A DNA stretch of 64,000 bases, from assembly GCA_035631615.1 (NCBI GenBank), contig DASQIK010000027.1:1-64000 (forward strand), given 5' to 3'. Position numbers and translations under genes: made by a program. The notes under the pieces are model-generated. The model did not search any database. It was not told where the DNA came from and saw nothing but the letters and a program-made list of their open reading frames with translations. Source of the stretch: UBA5189 sp035631615. GTDB taxonomy: Bacteria; Chloroflexota; Limnocylindria; Limnocylindrales; CSP1-4. Positions 52,019-60,963 of the stretch are shown here, piece by piece; the stretch's first letter is position 1, and the number at the start of each line of letters is the position of its first letter.

Positions 52019-52873
52019 GTGATCGACATCACGCCGTCCCCGATCGCGTTCTCGATCGGGCCCATCGATGTCCACTGGTATGGCATCGCCTACGCGGTGG
52101 GCCTCGCCGTCGCGTACTGGGTGATCGTGCGTGAGGCACGCTGGCGCGGGCTCAACCTCGCGGTTCTGGGGAACGGCATGATCGTTGTCGCCATTGCCGC
52201 GCTCATCGGCGGCCGCGCCTACCACGTCATCGATCAGTGGCAGCTGTACAAGGACGACCTGCTCAGGATCATCCTGCCCCCGTACGCGGGCCTTGGCGTC
52301 TACGGCGGCATCATCACCGGGGTTCTCGCGGCCTACGCCTATAGCCGCTGGAAGCGCCAACCGTTCCTCACCTGGTCTGACGCGGTGGCCCCCGGTCTGT
52401 TCGCGATGCAGGCGGTCGCACGCTGGGGCAACTTCTTCAACCAGGAGCTCTATGGGGCGCCTACGAACCTGCCGTGGGGCATCGCGATCCAGTGCCAGTA
52501 TCGGACCCAGGGTTATCCGTGCCCGCCGGGCTCCGACCCACTCGCGACGCTCGGCCAGCACTTCCAACCGATGTTCCTGTATGAATCGCTCTCCGGCCTG
52601 CTCGGCGCCCTTGCCCTCATCTGGATTGCGCGCCGTTTCGCGGAGCGACTCCGGCCGGGCGATCTGCTCCTGCTGTTCCTGATCTGGTTCGGCTGCGTCC
52701 GCTTCGTGGTCGAGTCGCTCAAGGCTGACAACTGGCGCCTCTTCGGCATCCCCACCGCCCAGATCGTCGCAACGATCACGGTCCTCGGCGCGGTTGCAGC
52801 ACTCGGCCTTCGCCATCGTCGCCCATCGATGACCGGCCCACCGCCACCTGTACAGCATCCTCAGGCTGGCTAG
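52019..52873 (+). CDS. lgt: Second prolipoprotein diacylglyceryl transferase
   Basis: A 284-residue Lgt starting at GTG 52019. It is close to the copy at 39768 over the membrane core, sharing AALIGGR-YHVIDQWQLYKDD and RWGNFFNQELYG-PTNLPWGIAI with one substitution each (the signature Gly before Arg is Ala), but it lacks the acidic tail. LGVYGGIITG replaces the His loop. All catalytic candidates (Arg, Asn, Glu of the signature) remain, so it is probably active. It lies between a TSUP gene and a copper-ATPase locus, suggesting a paralogue for lipoproteins made under metal stress. Confidence 0.92.
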   Translation: MIDITPSPIAFSIGPIDVHWYGIAYAVGLAVAYWVIVREARWRGLNLAVLGNGMIVVAIAALIGGRAYHVIDQWQLYKDDLLRIILPPYAGLGVYGGIITGVLAAYAYSRWKRQPFLTWSDAVAPGLFAMQAVARWGNFFNQELYGAPTNLPWGIAIQCQYRTQGYPCPPGSDPLATLGQHFQPMFLYESLSGLLGALALIWIARRFAERLRPGDLLLLFLIWFGCVRFVVESLKADNWRLFGIPTAQIVATITVLGAVAALGLRHRRPSMTGPPPPVQHPQAG

Positions 52874-52888
52874 ACGAACGCCAACGCA

Positions 52889-52904
52889 GGGGAGAGCCCT
52901 CCCC
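52889..52904. terminator. Hairpin between convergent lgt and YHS genes
   Basis: GGGGAG (52889-52894) and CTCCCC (52899-52904) with an AGCC loop; outer bases CA/TG can extend it. No T-tract. Confidence 0.55.
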
Positions 52905-52957
52905 GACTGGCGCGTGCCTACCCTGCCTGCCGACCCTCGCCCGATGAGTCCGGGACC

Positions 52958-53155
52958 CTACATCGATGGCGAGTAGTTCGGGTCGAGGTAGCGATCGGGC
53001 TCTTCGCGGAACTCGAGCAGGCAGCCCTTGCCACAGAACCCATATTCGATCCCTTCGTGCGTGATCGTCAGGCCCTTCTCGCGGGCCTCGGCTGGATCCA
53101 CGGTCATCCCGCACACCGGATCCTCGGTCGGGGCAACGATGCGCTTGTCGGTCAT
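52958..53155 (-). CDS. YHS-domain metal-binding protein
   Basis: A 65-residue protein consisting of one YHS domain. DPVCGMTVDP opens the domain and YGFCGKGCLLEFREEPDRYL supplies the second and third cysteines. YHS domains bind copper or other soft metals and are often fused to or encoded beside P1B-type ATPases. It starts 18 nt after the CopB stop, and the two are surely in one operon, so it may pass metal to the ATPase. Confidence 0.9.
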   Translation of the reverse strand: MTDKRIVAPTEDPVCGMTVDPAEAREKGLTITHEGIEYGFCGKGCLLEFREEPDRYLDPNYSPSM

Positions 53156-53173
53156 GGGTCATCCTCCATACGA

Positions 53174-55210
53174 TCAGTCCGGTGCGGGACGCGATATCGC
53201 TGCGTCGTACGGTCGCCGCAGCTTGACACCCCGCAGGAGCTGCGCGTTCACGGCGACGACGATCGTTGAGACGCTCATCGCGACTGCCCCCACCGCCATG
53301 GGCAGGTCGAGTCCCCACGGCACCAGGAGCCCGGCGGCAACCGGAATCGCAATGAGGTTGTACCCGGTGGCCCAGACCAGGTTCTGGGCCATCTTGCTAT
53401 AGGTCGCCCGCGATAGCGCGATCGCGGCCACGACGTCACGCGGGTCGTCGCGGACGAGGACGATCCCGGCCGACTCGACGGCGACATCCGTGCCCGCTCC
53501 GATGGCGATCCCGACGTCGGCAGTGGCGAGTGCTGGGGCGTCGTTGACGCCGTCACCGACCATGGCCACCTTGCGGCCGCCCCGCTGGAACCGACGAACC
53601 GCCTCGGCCTTGTCCGCCGGCAGGACCTGTGCCGCGATCTCGTCGATCCCGAGGCGTCGGGCGACAGAATCGGCGACCGCCTGGCTGTCGCCCGTGATCA
53701 TCGCCACGCGGATCCCGATCGCATGGAGCGCTTCGACTGCTTCCGCCGATTCCGGCCGGATCGCATCCTCGACCGCGATCGCGCCCGCAATCCGGCCATC
53801 GACCAAGACATGGAGCACGGTGCGCCCCTCGCGATCCCAGTCGGCAGCGACCGCCAGGGCAGCGAGTGACTGGTCTGCCAGCAGCCGCGGCCCGCCGACG
53901 CTGACGTCGTGGCCTTCGACCGTAGCTCGAGCGCCGCGGCCGGGAAGGGCTTCGAACCCGGTCGCCAGGGGGATTCGCAGGCCGCGCGCCTGCGCGCCGC
54001 CGACGATCGCCCGGGCCAGCGGATGCTCCGAGTCGCCCTCGACGGCGGCGGCGAACCGGAGAGCGTCGGCGTCGCTGGTTGCCACGAGCTCCGGCTCGCC
54101 CTTCGTCAGCGTCCCGGTCTTGTCGAAGATCACGGTGTCCAATGTCCGCGCCCGCTCAAGCGCGAGGCGATCCTTGACCAGGAGGCCGTTGCGTGCCCCG
54201 ACGGAGGTCGAGATCGCGATCACGAGTGGGATGGCGAGGCCGAGCGCGTGGGGGCAGGCGATCACGAGGACGGTCGCGGTGCGGACGAGGGCACCGGCGT
54301 GGTCGCCCTGCGCCCACCAATAGATGAGCGTCACCGCCCCCGACCCGAGCGCCAGGTAGAAGAGCACTGCGGCAGCTCGATCGGCGAGCGCCTGCGCGCG
54401 GGAGCTGGAGGCCTGGGCGGCGGCGACCAGCCGCATGATCCCCGACAGTGCCGTCGCATCCCCGACCGCGGTGACCCGAACCCGGAGGGAGCCGCCGGCG
54501 GTGACCGTTCCGGCTACGACCGGCTCACCCGGGCCTTTCGCGACCGGCTTCGACTCACCCGTGATCATCGACTCGTCGAGATCGGCGCCGCCCTCGGCGA
54601 CCACCCCGTCCACAGGGACGCGAGACCCCGGTCGGACGAGGACGACATCCCCGATGGCGAGCGTGGCGATCGGCACGTCCTCGGTTCCAGTCGTCGTGAT
54701 GCGCTCGGCGGTGTCAGGCAAAAGGTCGGCGAGAGCGTTCAAGGCACCACGGGCCTGGGCGATCGAGCGCATCTCGAGCCAGTGGCCGAGGAGCATGATC
54801 GTGATCAGGGTCGCGAGCTCCCACCAGATCTCGACGTCGAGCAGCTTCAGCGTCCCGGCCCACGAGGTGAGGAACGCGACGAGGACCGCAAGCGAGATCA
54901 AGGTCATCATCCCCGGCTTCCGGTCGGCGAGCTCACCCCTTGCCCCACGGATGAAGACCAGACCGCCATACACGAAGATGATCGTCCCGAGCACGGCCGG
55001 GACGTAGTCGAGGCCGGCGGCGGCCGGCAGGTGATAGCCGACCCACGTCGACACGTCGCGACTGAGCAGCACGACCGGGATCGTCAGGACGAGGCTGAGC
55101 CAGAACCGGTCCCGGAACATCGCGACCGAGTGGCCGGCGTGCCGATCGTGGTCGTTCGCCGACCCGACGCGGTCGCCGCCCGGCATCATGTGGCCCGAGT
55201 GGTCTTCCAT
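53174..55210 (-). CDS. copB: CopB-type (P1B-3) copper/silver-translocating ATPase
   Basis: A 678-residue P-type ATPase with eight helices. The N-terminus is short and His/Met-rich (MEDHSGHMMPGGDRVG) instead of a CXXC domain. The transmembrane metal site is ACPHALGLAIPL, the CPH form that defines the P1B-3 (CopB) group. GESKPV, the phosphorylation motif FDKTGTLTKGE, the HP motif DSEHPLARAI and MVGDGVNDAPALA are intact. It exports copper or silver from the cytoplasm. A CsoR-like palindrome covers the start codon. Confidence 0.95.
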   Translation of the reverse strand: MEDHSGHMMPGGDRVGSANDHDRHAGHSVAMFRDRFWLSLVLTIPVVLLSRDVSTWVGYHLPAAAGLDYVPAVLGTIIFVYGGLVFIRGARGELADRKPGMMTLISLAVLVAFLTSWAGTLKLLDVEIWWELATLITIMLLGHWLEMRSIAQARGALNALADLLPDTAERITTTGTEDVPIATLAIGDVVLVRPGSRVPVDGVVAEGGADLDESMITGESKPVAKGPGEPVVAGTVTAGGSLRVRVTAVGDATALSGIMRLVAAAQASSSRAQALADRAAAVLFYLALGSGAVTLIYWWAQGDHAGALVRTATVLVIACPHALGLAIPLVIAISTSVGARNGLLVKDRLALERARTLDTVIFDKTGTLTKGEPELVATSDADALRFAAAVEGDSEHPLARAIVGGAQARGLRIPLATGFEALPGRGARATVEGHDVSVGGPRLLADQSLAALAVAADWDREGRTVLHVLVDGRIAGAIAVEDAIRPESAEAVEALHAIGIRVAMITGDSQAVADSVARRLGIDEIAAQVLPADKAEAVRRFQRGGRKVAMVGDGVNDAPALATADVGIAIGAGTDVAVESAGIVLVRDDPRDVVAAIALSRATYSKMAQNLVWATGYNLIAIPVAAGLLVPWGLDLPMAVGAVAMSVSTIVVAVNAQLLRGVKLRRPYDAAISRPAPD

Positions 55211-55225
55211 ACTCCCCCAGAGTAT
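55209..55225. promoter_or_regulatory. CsoR-like palindrome over the copB start
   Basis: ATACTCCCCCAGAGTAT: 6-bp inverted arms around a 5-bp C-rich centre, close to the ATACCC...GGGTAT pattern of CsoR-type copper operators. It overlaps the ATG and the GGGGGAG ribosome site of copB. No csoR gene is in the window. Confidence 0.6.
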
Positions 55226-55333
55226 TCGTCGAGCCGCGATCCGTCACCTCCGGATGGCCCGCGGTTACAGGTCCAATGGCTCACGCGTTGCCGCCTGGCC
55301 GATCCCATGCTCTCGGAAGGAGGCATGCGACAC

Positions 55334-55555
55334 ATGATGTTTGGCTGGGATGCCGCCGGGCTCGGCGGTTGGTGGATGGTTGCGACAATGGCGATCTTCG
55401 CCGTCGTCGTCCTGGGGTCGGTCTGGCTGATCGTGAACCGGCCGGGGAGCCGAGGCAGCGGGCGATCCTCGGCGGAGGAGATTCTCCGCGAGCGGTTCGC
55501 TCGGGGCGAGCTGACGGGCGACCAATTCGATGAGGCCAAGCGCCGACTCGGCTGA
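55334..55555 (+). CDS. Small membrane protein with SHOCT domain
   Basis: A ~73-residue protein: one N-terminal membrane helix (WWMVATMAIFAVVVLGSVWL), a short linker and a C-terminal SHOCT motif (AEEILRERFARGELTGDQFD). AAGGAGG lies 10 nt before ATG 55334; ATG 55325 is too close to it and ATG 55307 has none. SHOCT mini-proteins of this form are very common beside copper and heavy-metal resistance genes. It is divergent from copB. Confidence 0.82.
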   Translation: MMFGWDAAGLGGWWMVATMAIFAVVVLGSVWLIVNRPGSRGSGRSSAEEILRERFARGELTGDQFDEAKRRLG

Positions 55556-55641
55556 GCCCGGCGGGGACCGCACTCCCAGGTGAGGGGGCGCGGTCGCCGA
55601 ACCTCGGTGGGGCTGCCTGACGGCTTGCTCTGCGTCGTGCG

Positions 55642-56538
55642 CTAGTGCTCCGGCATCGACGCGTTGGCCTCCCAGAGCACGTGCTCGGGAGTCTCCAGCT
55701 GGAACGTCGAATGGCCGATGTCGAAGTCGTCCGACAGGCATCGGCCAAGGTGGTCGAGGACGTCGCCGGGCAGGGCATCGGGTCCCAGGACGACGTGGGC
55801 CGATATGACGTTCATGCCACTCGTGATCGACCACGCATGGAGGTCGTGTACGTCCTGCACGCCGGGCGCCTCGAGGATGTGGCGCTCGACCTCGGCCATG
55901 TTCACGCCCTTCGGGGTCGCTTCGAGCAGGACATCGACGCTGTCGCGAAGGAGGGCGAGCGTCCGGGGCACGATCAGCACTGCAATCAGGATCGAGGCGA
56001 CAGCGTCGGCCTGATGCCAGCCCGTCCCGGCGATGACCAATCCCGCGATCAGGACGGCGGCCGCCCCGAACAGGTCGCCGAGCACCTCGAGGTAGGCGGC
56101 TCGGATGTTGAGGCTCGCATCACGGCCATGACCCAGGAACCGAAGCGACGCTGCATTGGCCAGGAGCGCGATGGCGGCGACCGTGATGACAAGGGAGCTT
56201 CCGACGTCGGGCGGCTCGGCGATCCTGCGGACAGCCTCGACGAGAATGGCGACCCCGATCCCGAGGAGGAGTACCGCGTTCAGGGATGCAGCAAGGATCT
56301 CGAGCCGGTACAGGCCGAAGGTGCGCCCCTCGGATCGAGGGCGGGACGCGATCGCAATCGCCGCGAGTGACAGCAACATCGCGACGACGTCGGCAAACAT
56401 GTGGCCCGCGTCGGCGAGCAGGGCAAGCGAGTTGCTGGCGACCCCGGCGGCCAATTCGACCACGACGATCGCCGCGCTGACGATGGCCGCGCCCGCCAAT
56501 CGCCGCCAATGGCGCCCTGCGGCGCTCGGGTGATCCAC
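55642..56538 (-). CDS. Cation diffusion facilitator (CzcD/ZitB-like)
   Basis: A 298-residue protein with six helices and a C-terminal cytoplasmic domain. The helix II metal site is LLADAGHMFADVVAMLLSL (HxxxD) and the helix V site is RAAYLEVLGDLFGAAAV (Glu replaces the usual His before LGD, as xxEVLGD). The C-terminal part holds VQDVHDLHAWSITSGMNVIS. Such exporters move Zn2+, Co2+, Cd2+ or related ions by proton exchange. GTG 56538 lies 6 nt after TACCCT without a Shine-Dalgarno. Confidence 0.9.
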   Translation of the reverse strand: MDHPSAAGRHWRRLAGAAIVSAAIVVVELAAGVASNSLALLADAGHMFADVVAMLLSLAAIAIASRPRSEGRTFGLYRLEILAASLNAVLLLGIGVAILVEAVRRIAEPPDVGSSLVITVAAIALLANAASLRFLGHGRDASLNIRAAYLEVLGDLFGAAAVLIAGLVIAGTGWHQADAVASILIAVLIVPRTLALLRDSVDVLLEATPKGVNMAEVERHILEAPGVQDVHDLHAWSITSGMNVISAHVVLGPDALPGDVLDHLGRCLSDDFDIGHSTFQLETPEHVLWEANASMPEH

Positions 56539-56544
56539 GCGGCA

Positions 56545-56550
56545 AGGGTA
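56545..56550 (-). promoter_or_regulatory. -10-like hexamer of the CDF gene
   Basis: TACCCT on the minus strand, 6 nt upstream of GTG 56538. Confidence 0.4.
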
Positions 56551-56580
56551 TTGGAGCGCCCGATCGTCGGGCGACCCCCG

Positions 56581-57798
56581 CTAGCGCCGGGGCCTGCGGT
56601 GCGCCAGGCGATGCCGCAGCAGGCCGAACGCCTTGCGACCCAACCGCCCGTTGGCGACAAGGCTTGGCATGGGATCCCGCCAGTCCCAAACAGGAAATGC
56701 CTGTCGATGCAGCAACCCTCGAATCCAGGCGAGCCACCCAAGCTGGCCCTTCGCGTGGAGACCGAGGAACGCTTGAAAGTCCTGCGTCGGACTCCAGAGA
56801 TGGAGCCCGACGCGATAGCTTCCGGGCATCTGCGCATCCTCCCCAAGGATGCGACGGTAGACCCACGGGGCGAGATTGAAACCGGCCCGAACGAGCAATT
56901 CGTTCGAAGCCGTGAACCGTGCGTTGCACTCGATCAATCGAAGTGTGCCGTCGCGCGGGTCCCGTTTGAATTCCACGTTCGCGACTCCTCGCAGGCCGAC
57001 CTGACCGAAGAGTGCGAGCGCTGGGTCTCGGAGCGCGGGAATGTGATCGGTCACGTGGTAGGTCGCCGGTCCCATGTTGATCGGGTGTCGCCGGATGATG
57101 CGTTTGGTGAACTCGAACAGAGGACGACCGGCATCGTCCAGATAGGTGTAGTAGCTGCATAGCTGATCGTCTGCGCCCGGGATCAACTCCATCAGCAGCA
57201 CCTCGCTCCCTGCCTCCAGGGCGACCGTCACCGCAGCGATCGTCTCGTCGAGCGATTTGGGCGCGAAGAACTTGCGCCCGAATCGAGCCTCGAACACGTG
57301 CGAGCGCCGCGGCTTCACGATGAGCGGAAAGACGAGTTCGCCGCTCACTGCCTCGACGTCATCCGTGGAGGCAACGGCCCAGAATCGGGGCGTAGGGACG
57401 CCCGCCGCAACAGCTGCCTGGTAGGTGCAGAGCTTGTCCAGCATGCACAGCTGGGCACTCGGGTTGGAGTCATCGAGTCGGAAGCGAGCGGCGAGCTCCG
57501 GCCGATGGTCAGACACGAATTCGAGCGCCGCGTCGCTTGCGGCAAGCAGGACGGCCCCAGCGAGGCCATCCGCAGCGCTGCCGAGGAGATATCCGCCCCA
57601 GTCGGCCGGCCCCGCCCGCTCCGGCATGGGAATCCATCTGACGTACCGGGAATGACGCGTGGGTGACGCCGGATCATTGACTGCGTAGACGTCAACTCCG
57701 ATACGCGCGAGGCTGCGGGCGATGGAAAGGGCATTTGCGTCCCCGCCGACCACGATCGCCGGCGGCAGGCTGACGCCACGCCGGGCATGGCTCGCCAT
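56581..57798 (-). CDS. ATP-grasp ligase, carbamoyl-phosphate-synthase-like fold
   Basis: A 405-residue protein. PPAIVVGGDANALSIARSLARIGVDVYAV is the pre-ATP-grasp Rossmann-like start, and the ATP-grasp domain shows LVFPLIVKPRRSHVFE (nucleotide-binding Lys), VLLMELIPGADDQ and the metal-binding LRGVANVEFKRDP...LRLIECNARF. The pattern fits carboxylate-amine or carboxylate-thiol ligases that act on small metabolites or peptides. I chose ATG 57798; longer N-terminal extensions have no conserved sequence. It is last in a minus-strand set with a second ATP-grasp gene, and is more AT-rich than the genome average. Confidence 0.85.
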   Translation of the reverse strand: MASHARRGVSLPPAIVVGGDANALSIARSLARIGVDVYAVNDPASPTRHSRYVRWIPMPERAGPADWGGYLLGSAADGLAGAVLLAASDAALEFVSDHRPELAARFRLDDSNPSAQLCMLDKLCTYQAAVAAGVPTPRFWAVASTDDVEAVSGELVFPLIVKPRRSHVFEARFGRKFFAPKSLDETIAAVTVALEAGSEVLLMELIPGADDQLCSYYTYLDDAGRPLFEFTKRIIRRHPINMGPATYHVTDHIPALRDPALALFGQVGLRGVANVEFKRDPRDGTLRLIECNARFTASNELLVRAGFNLAPWVYRRILGEDAQMPGSYRVGLHLWSPTQDFQAFLGLHAKGQLGWLAWIRGLLHRQAFPVWDWRDPMPSLVANGRLGRKAFGLLRHRLAHRRPRR

Positions 57799-57824
57799 CG
57801 TGCGGTCGCCTAGCTCATCGCGTG

Positions 57825-59057
57825 TCAAGAAGCCAACTTGTTGGGCGGCCTGCCCATCAGCCTGCGCATGATGCCGGTCCGCTGCCGCCACACCGTCCCG
57901 AGCAGAAACGGAAGCGGATCATCGGCCGCCACCTCGGCCCTGGTCTCGGATCTCAGGACCCATCGCAGCCACGACAGCAACGGCATCCCGATGGCGCGGG
58001 CCGCCAAAGCATCCGGGACGACGTCGCACCAGCGCACGCCCGCGGCCGCGGGATGGGCCGGACGGATCCGTGCGCCAGTCAGGTCGCGATACACGAGCTC
58101 GGCGAGATGCACCCCGGCGACTGCTCCCGGGTGGTTCCAGAAGCTGAACCTGGGGTTGATCTCGAGCAGATGGAGCTTGCGATCTGGGCCGCGCTTGAAG
58201 TCGAGCTTCGCCACGCCGATGAGGCCGATCCGTCCGACGAGCTCTCGACCGAGGGTGCGCACGTCGGCAGCCTCGGTCGTCTCGACCGCGGTGCTGTGGC
58301 CGAAGTCGCGTGGGAACGTCCGCACTTCACGGCCGGTGAACTCGCCGGCGATCCGGCCGTCGACGTCGCAGTAGACGTGATAGGTCTCGATTCGAGTCTC
58401 CGGTCCAGGGATCAGGACCTGGGCAACGAGATGCGTCCCCGCCGCGACCAGGGTGGGCCAGATGGCCTCGAGGCCGATGCGACTGTCTACCTTGATGGCT
58501 TTGGCCTCCCCAGCGATCTGCGCCCACGGCAAGTTGCGATCCCGTCGCGTGAGCGGCTTGATGAGAAGCGGGTATTCGATGACGACGTCGGCGGGGCTCA
58601 TGTTCGCGGGATCCAGTCGCTGACTCATCGGAACAGGCAATCCAAGTCGATCGCCCAGGATTCGGAACCGCTCCTTGTCGACAAGATCCTCGACGAGGAT
58701 CGGATCGGCCAAGATGAAACGGAAGTACGGCTCGAGCTCGGCGCGGTGGCGCGAAACGACCAACAGGTACTCGTCCTGGTCGACCATCAGGACCGGCCGT
58801 TCGAATTCGCCGGATCCGAACGCGATCAGGTCGCGGACGAGTTCCTCGGGATGCTCGCGGACGTCTGCGAGGCGGATCGTCCCGCGATTGAAACGGGAAT
58901 GGGACTGTGGGAGGCCGGGGCGGCTGACGACGACCGTCGGGATTCCCGCCCGGCCGAGCGGTCGAACCAGATCCATGCCGCCAATGACGCATGCGAACGG
59001 TTGCCGTCGTGCCCCATCCGCCTTCCGTGGAGTTGCCCGCCCGAATCGCGACCTCAT
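57825..59057 (-). CDS. Second ATP-grasp ligase (D-aspartate-ligase-like)
   Basis: A 410-residue ATP-grasp protein distantly related to its neighbour. ACVIGGMDLVRPLGRAGIPTVVV begins it, YPLLIKPLTRRDRNL holds the ATP-binding Lys, and IGVAKLDFKRGPDRKLHLLEINPRFSFWN (in two parts) carries the Mg-binding Glu and Asn. GPETRIETYHVYCDVDG resembles D-aspartate ligase-type enzymes. It probably forms an amide between a carboxylate and an amine. Its ATG overlaps the upstream dehydrogenase stop (ATGA), so the genes are translationally coupled. Confidence 0.85.
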   Translation of the reverse strand: MRSRFGRATPRKADGARRQPFACVIGGMDLVRPLGRAGIPTVVVSRPGLPQSHSRFNRGTIRLADVREHPEELVRDLIAFGSGEFERPVLMVDQDEYLLVVSRHRAELEPYFRFILADPILVEDLVDKERFRILGDRLGLPVPMSQRLDPANMSPADVVIEYPLLIKPLTRRDRNLPWAQIAGEAKAIKVDSRIGLEAIWPTLVAAGTHLVAQVLIPGPETRIETYHVYCDVDGRIAGEFTGREVRTFPRDFGHSTAVETTEAADVRTLGRELVGRIGLIGVAKLDFKRGPDRKLHLLEINPRFSFWNHPGAVAGVHLAELVYRDLTGARIRPAHPAAAGVRWCDVVPDALAARAIGMPLLSWLRWVLRSETRAEVAADDPLPFLLGTVWRQRTGIMRRLMGRPPNKLAS

Positions 59058-59944
59058 TGGATCCGTCTGTTCCGAGCCACGTCCAGGTGCCGCGCAACTT
59101 CGGCGACGAGCGAGTCGAGCATCTCGGGAGATTGCGCGGCCGCTTCGAACGTGCGTCGAATTGCCCGGGACATCAGTGGTTCACCGCCCGCGTCGAGAAC
59201 GGTCGCCTCCAGCTCACCCATCTCATCCGCGCGTCGACGGACATGTGTCGGATAGGACGGCAGCAGCCGTTCAAACGGCGTCATGACGCCGGGGTATGCG
59301 GCGCGACTGGCCGTCCAGAAGGCATCGAGCACTCCTTCGCGTCGAGCAAGGTCGCTCAACTCGAGGAGCAAAGCGACGAGGCCTTTGTTCACGCCGGCAA
59401 GGAGCATCTTGAAGAGTGACGCCTGGCCCAGCTCGTCCCCGAGGATGACGGTTCGTGGGGGATTGCCCAATGTAGCGGCAACGTCGTCTGCGCGGGGTCC
59501 ACTGAGGTAGAGGGTTGCGGCGCTGAGTGTCACCGCCTGGCCGTGGACGGACGCGTCGACCACCGATACCCCGGTCCCTTCGAAAGCCGCTCCGACGGCG
59601 GACATCGTCGCCGGGGAAATCGAATTGACATCGACGAAGACCCGTGGGCGACCGGTTACGGGGAGCCTCGCTGCAATCCGGCGCGCGTTCGAGACGGCGA
59701 CGGCAGGCGGCACGGTCGAGACGATCATGTCGGACGCCTTGAGGACATCGGTGACCGATTCGAGAACCGTCATGCCCGTCTCGCGCGCCAATGCGGCGGA
59801 TCGATCGCTCCGTCCCTGGACGGTCGTGACCACTCGTGTGCCGCGGTCGAGCAGAAGCGTCCCGAATGCAGACCCCAGCTCACCTGGGTAGAGGATGCCG
59901 ACGCAGCCGAACGCCCGATCGTCCACCAACCGTGAAGCCGCCAT
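59054..59944 (-). CDS. NAD(P)-binding dehydrogenase of the hydroxyisobutyrate-dehydrogenase type
   Basis: A 296-residue protein. VGILYPGELGSAFGTLLLDRG is the Rossmann motif (GxxGxxxG form, with Tyr-Pro in place of the usual Leu-Gly), and VSTVPPAVAVSNARRIAA, FVDVNSISPATMSAV and SLFKMLLAGVNKGLVALLLE follow; the Lys in the last is at the catalytic position. The C-terminal part resembles the DUF1932 domain found in a branch of these enzymes. It likely oxidises a beta-hydroxy acid or reduces the matching semialdehyde. It is second in the minus-strand cluster, 58 nt after the RraA-like gene. Confidence 0.82.
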   Translation of the reverse strand: MAASRLVDDRAFGCVGILYPGELGSAFGTLLLDRGTRVVTTVQGRSDRSAALARETGMTVLESVTDVLKASDMIVSTVPPAVAVSNARRIAARLPVTGRPRVFVDVNSISPATMSAVGAAFEGTGVSVVDASVHGQAVTLSAATLYLSGPRADDVAATLGNPPRTVILGDELGQASLFKMLLAGVNKGLVALLLELSDLARREGVLDAFWTASRAAYPGVMTPFERLLPSYPTHVRRRADEMGELEATVLDAGGEPLMSRAIRRTFEAAAQSPEMLDSLVAEVARHLDVARNRRIQ

Positions 59945-60002
59945 CTACGAACCAACGAGTGCGCGCGGCTCCGCGCATCCCTTGTGGCCTATCGATCCCA
60001 CA

Positions 60003-60773
60003 CTAGGCGTCGACACCCGCGTCGGCGAGAACGGCGTCGACCCAGGCGTTCGAGAAGTCACCGCGGACGACGGCCGCGTGATAGTCCGCCTCCAACGCCG
60101 CCCGCGCGCGAAGCAGATCCAAGACGTCCCTGGCGTGCTCGCGGGGCACGACGACGACGCCGTTGCCATCTCCGACGATGATGTCGCCGGGATTGACCAC
60201 GATCCCGCCGGCCGCGATCGGATAGTTGACCTCCCCCGGCCCACGATGCAACGGCCCGATCGGGGTGATGCCGCGGGCGAAGACCGGGAATCCTGCGAGC
60301 GTTTCGAGCGCCTCGATGTCACGCACCAGACCGTCGACGATGAAGCCCGCGACTCCGCGGTGCGTCGCCTTGGTGGAGATCAAGTCGCCGAGCGCAGCAG
60401 TCAACGATGAACCGCTCGTGTCAACGACGATCACGTCTCCGGCGGCCGCGATGTCCAGGCTCTTGTGCACCATCAGGTTGTCGCCGGGAAAGACCTTTAC
60501 CGTACAAGCGGGTCCGACGACACGTCGCGCACTCGTCTGCGGCTTGATTCCGGGATCCATGGTGAACAGGCGGTTGAGGAGGTCCGAGATCGCCGGCGTG
60601 TCGAATTCGGCGAGGCCCGCGATGACTGCAGCTTCCGGTCGGACGATGTCGGCGCGGATTCGGAAGCCGGGCCCCGAATGCATCTCGGCCGTCTTTGGCT
60701 TCGACACGCCGACTCTCGATGCGTCGCGCGGCAAATTCACTTCCGCCCTCACTTCGCGGCCTTCAGCCGACAT
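60003..60773 (-). CDS. RraA-family aldolase/decarboxylase
   Basis: A 256-residue RraA-like protein. FDTPAISDLLNRLFTMDPGI, GDNLMVHKSLDIAAAGDVIVVD, GVAGFIVDGLVRDIEALE (metal/substrate Arg-Asp region) and VNPGDIIVGDGNGVVVVP are the family blocks. Members are 4-hydroxy-4-methyl-2-oxoglutarate or 4-carboxy-4-hydroxy-2-oxoadipate aldolases with oxaloacetate decarboxylase activity, or RNase E inhibitors; an aldolase is more likely here. ATG 60773 lies 6 nt after TAGCGT; an ATG at 60683 matches the usual N-terminus and is an alternative. Confidence 0.85.
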   Translation of the reverse strand: MSAEGREVRAEVNLPRDASRVGVSKPKTAEMHSGPGFRIRADIVRPEAAVIAGLAEFDTPAISDLLNRLFTMDPGIKPQTSARRVVGPACTVKVFPGDNLMVHKSLDIAAAGDVIVVDTSGSSLTAALGDLISTKATHRGVAGFIVDGLVRDIEALETLAGFPVFARGITPIGPLHRGPGEVNYPIAAGGIVVNPGDIIVGDGNGVVVVPREHARDVLDLLRARAALEADYHAAVVRGDFSNAWVDAVLADAGVDA

Positions 60774-60779
60774 TGGCCG

Positions 60780-60963
60780 ACGCTAACCGCTCTTCCGTGG
60801 CCCCGTCAAATGATGCTTCTCACGGGTCAGTCCCGGGCCCGCACAGCGAGCAGCGCCTGCGCGAATTCCCTGCCCCGTTGCCCCCGATGCAGGACCTTCG
60901 GGAGCCAGGCCTCCTCCCGGACTATCCTATGCTCCGTTTCCTCCTGAATTCGGAGAGCGTCGA
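60780..60963. promoter_or_regulatory. Bidirectional promoter of the carrier-protein cluster
   Basis: TAGCGT (minus strand, 60780-60785) is 6 nt before the RraA-like ATG. On the plus strand TATCCT (60923-60928) and the overlapping TATGCT (60928-60933) stand about 30 nt before the carrier protein ATG, which has CGGAGAG 7-8 nt upstream. The region is otherwise featureless. Confidence 0.5.
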
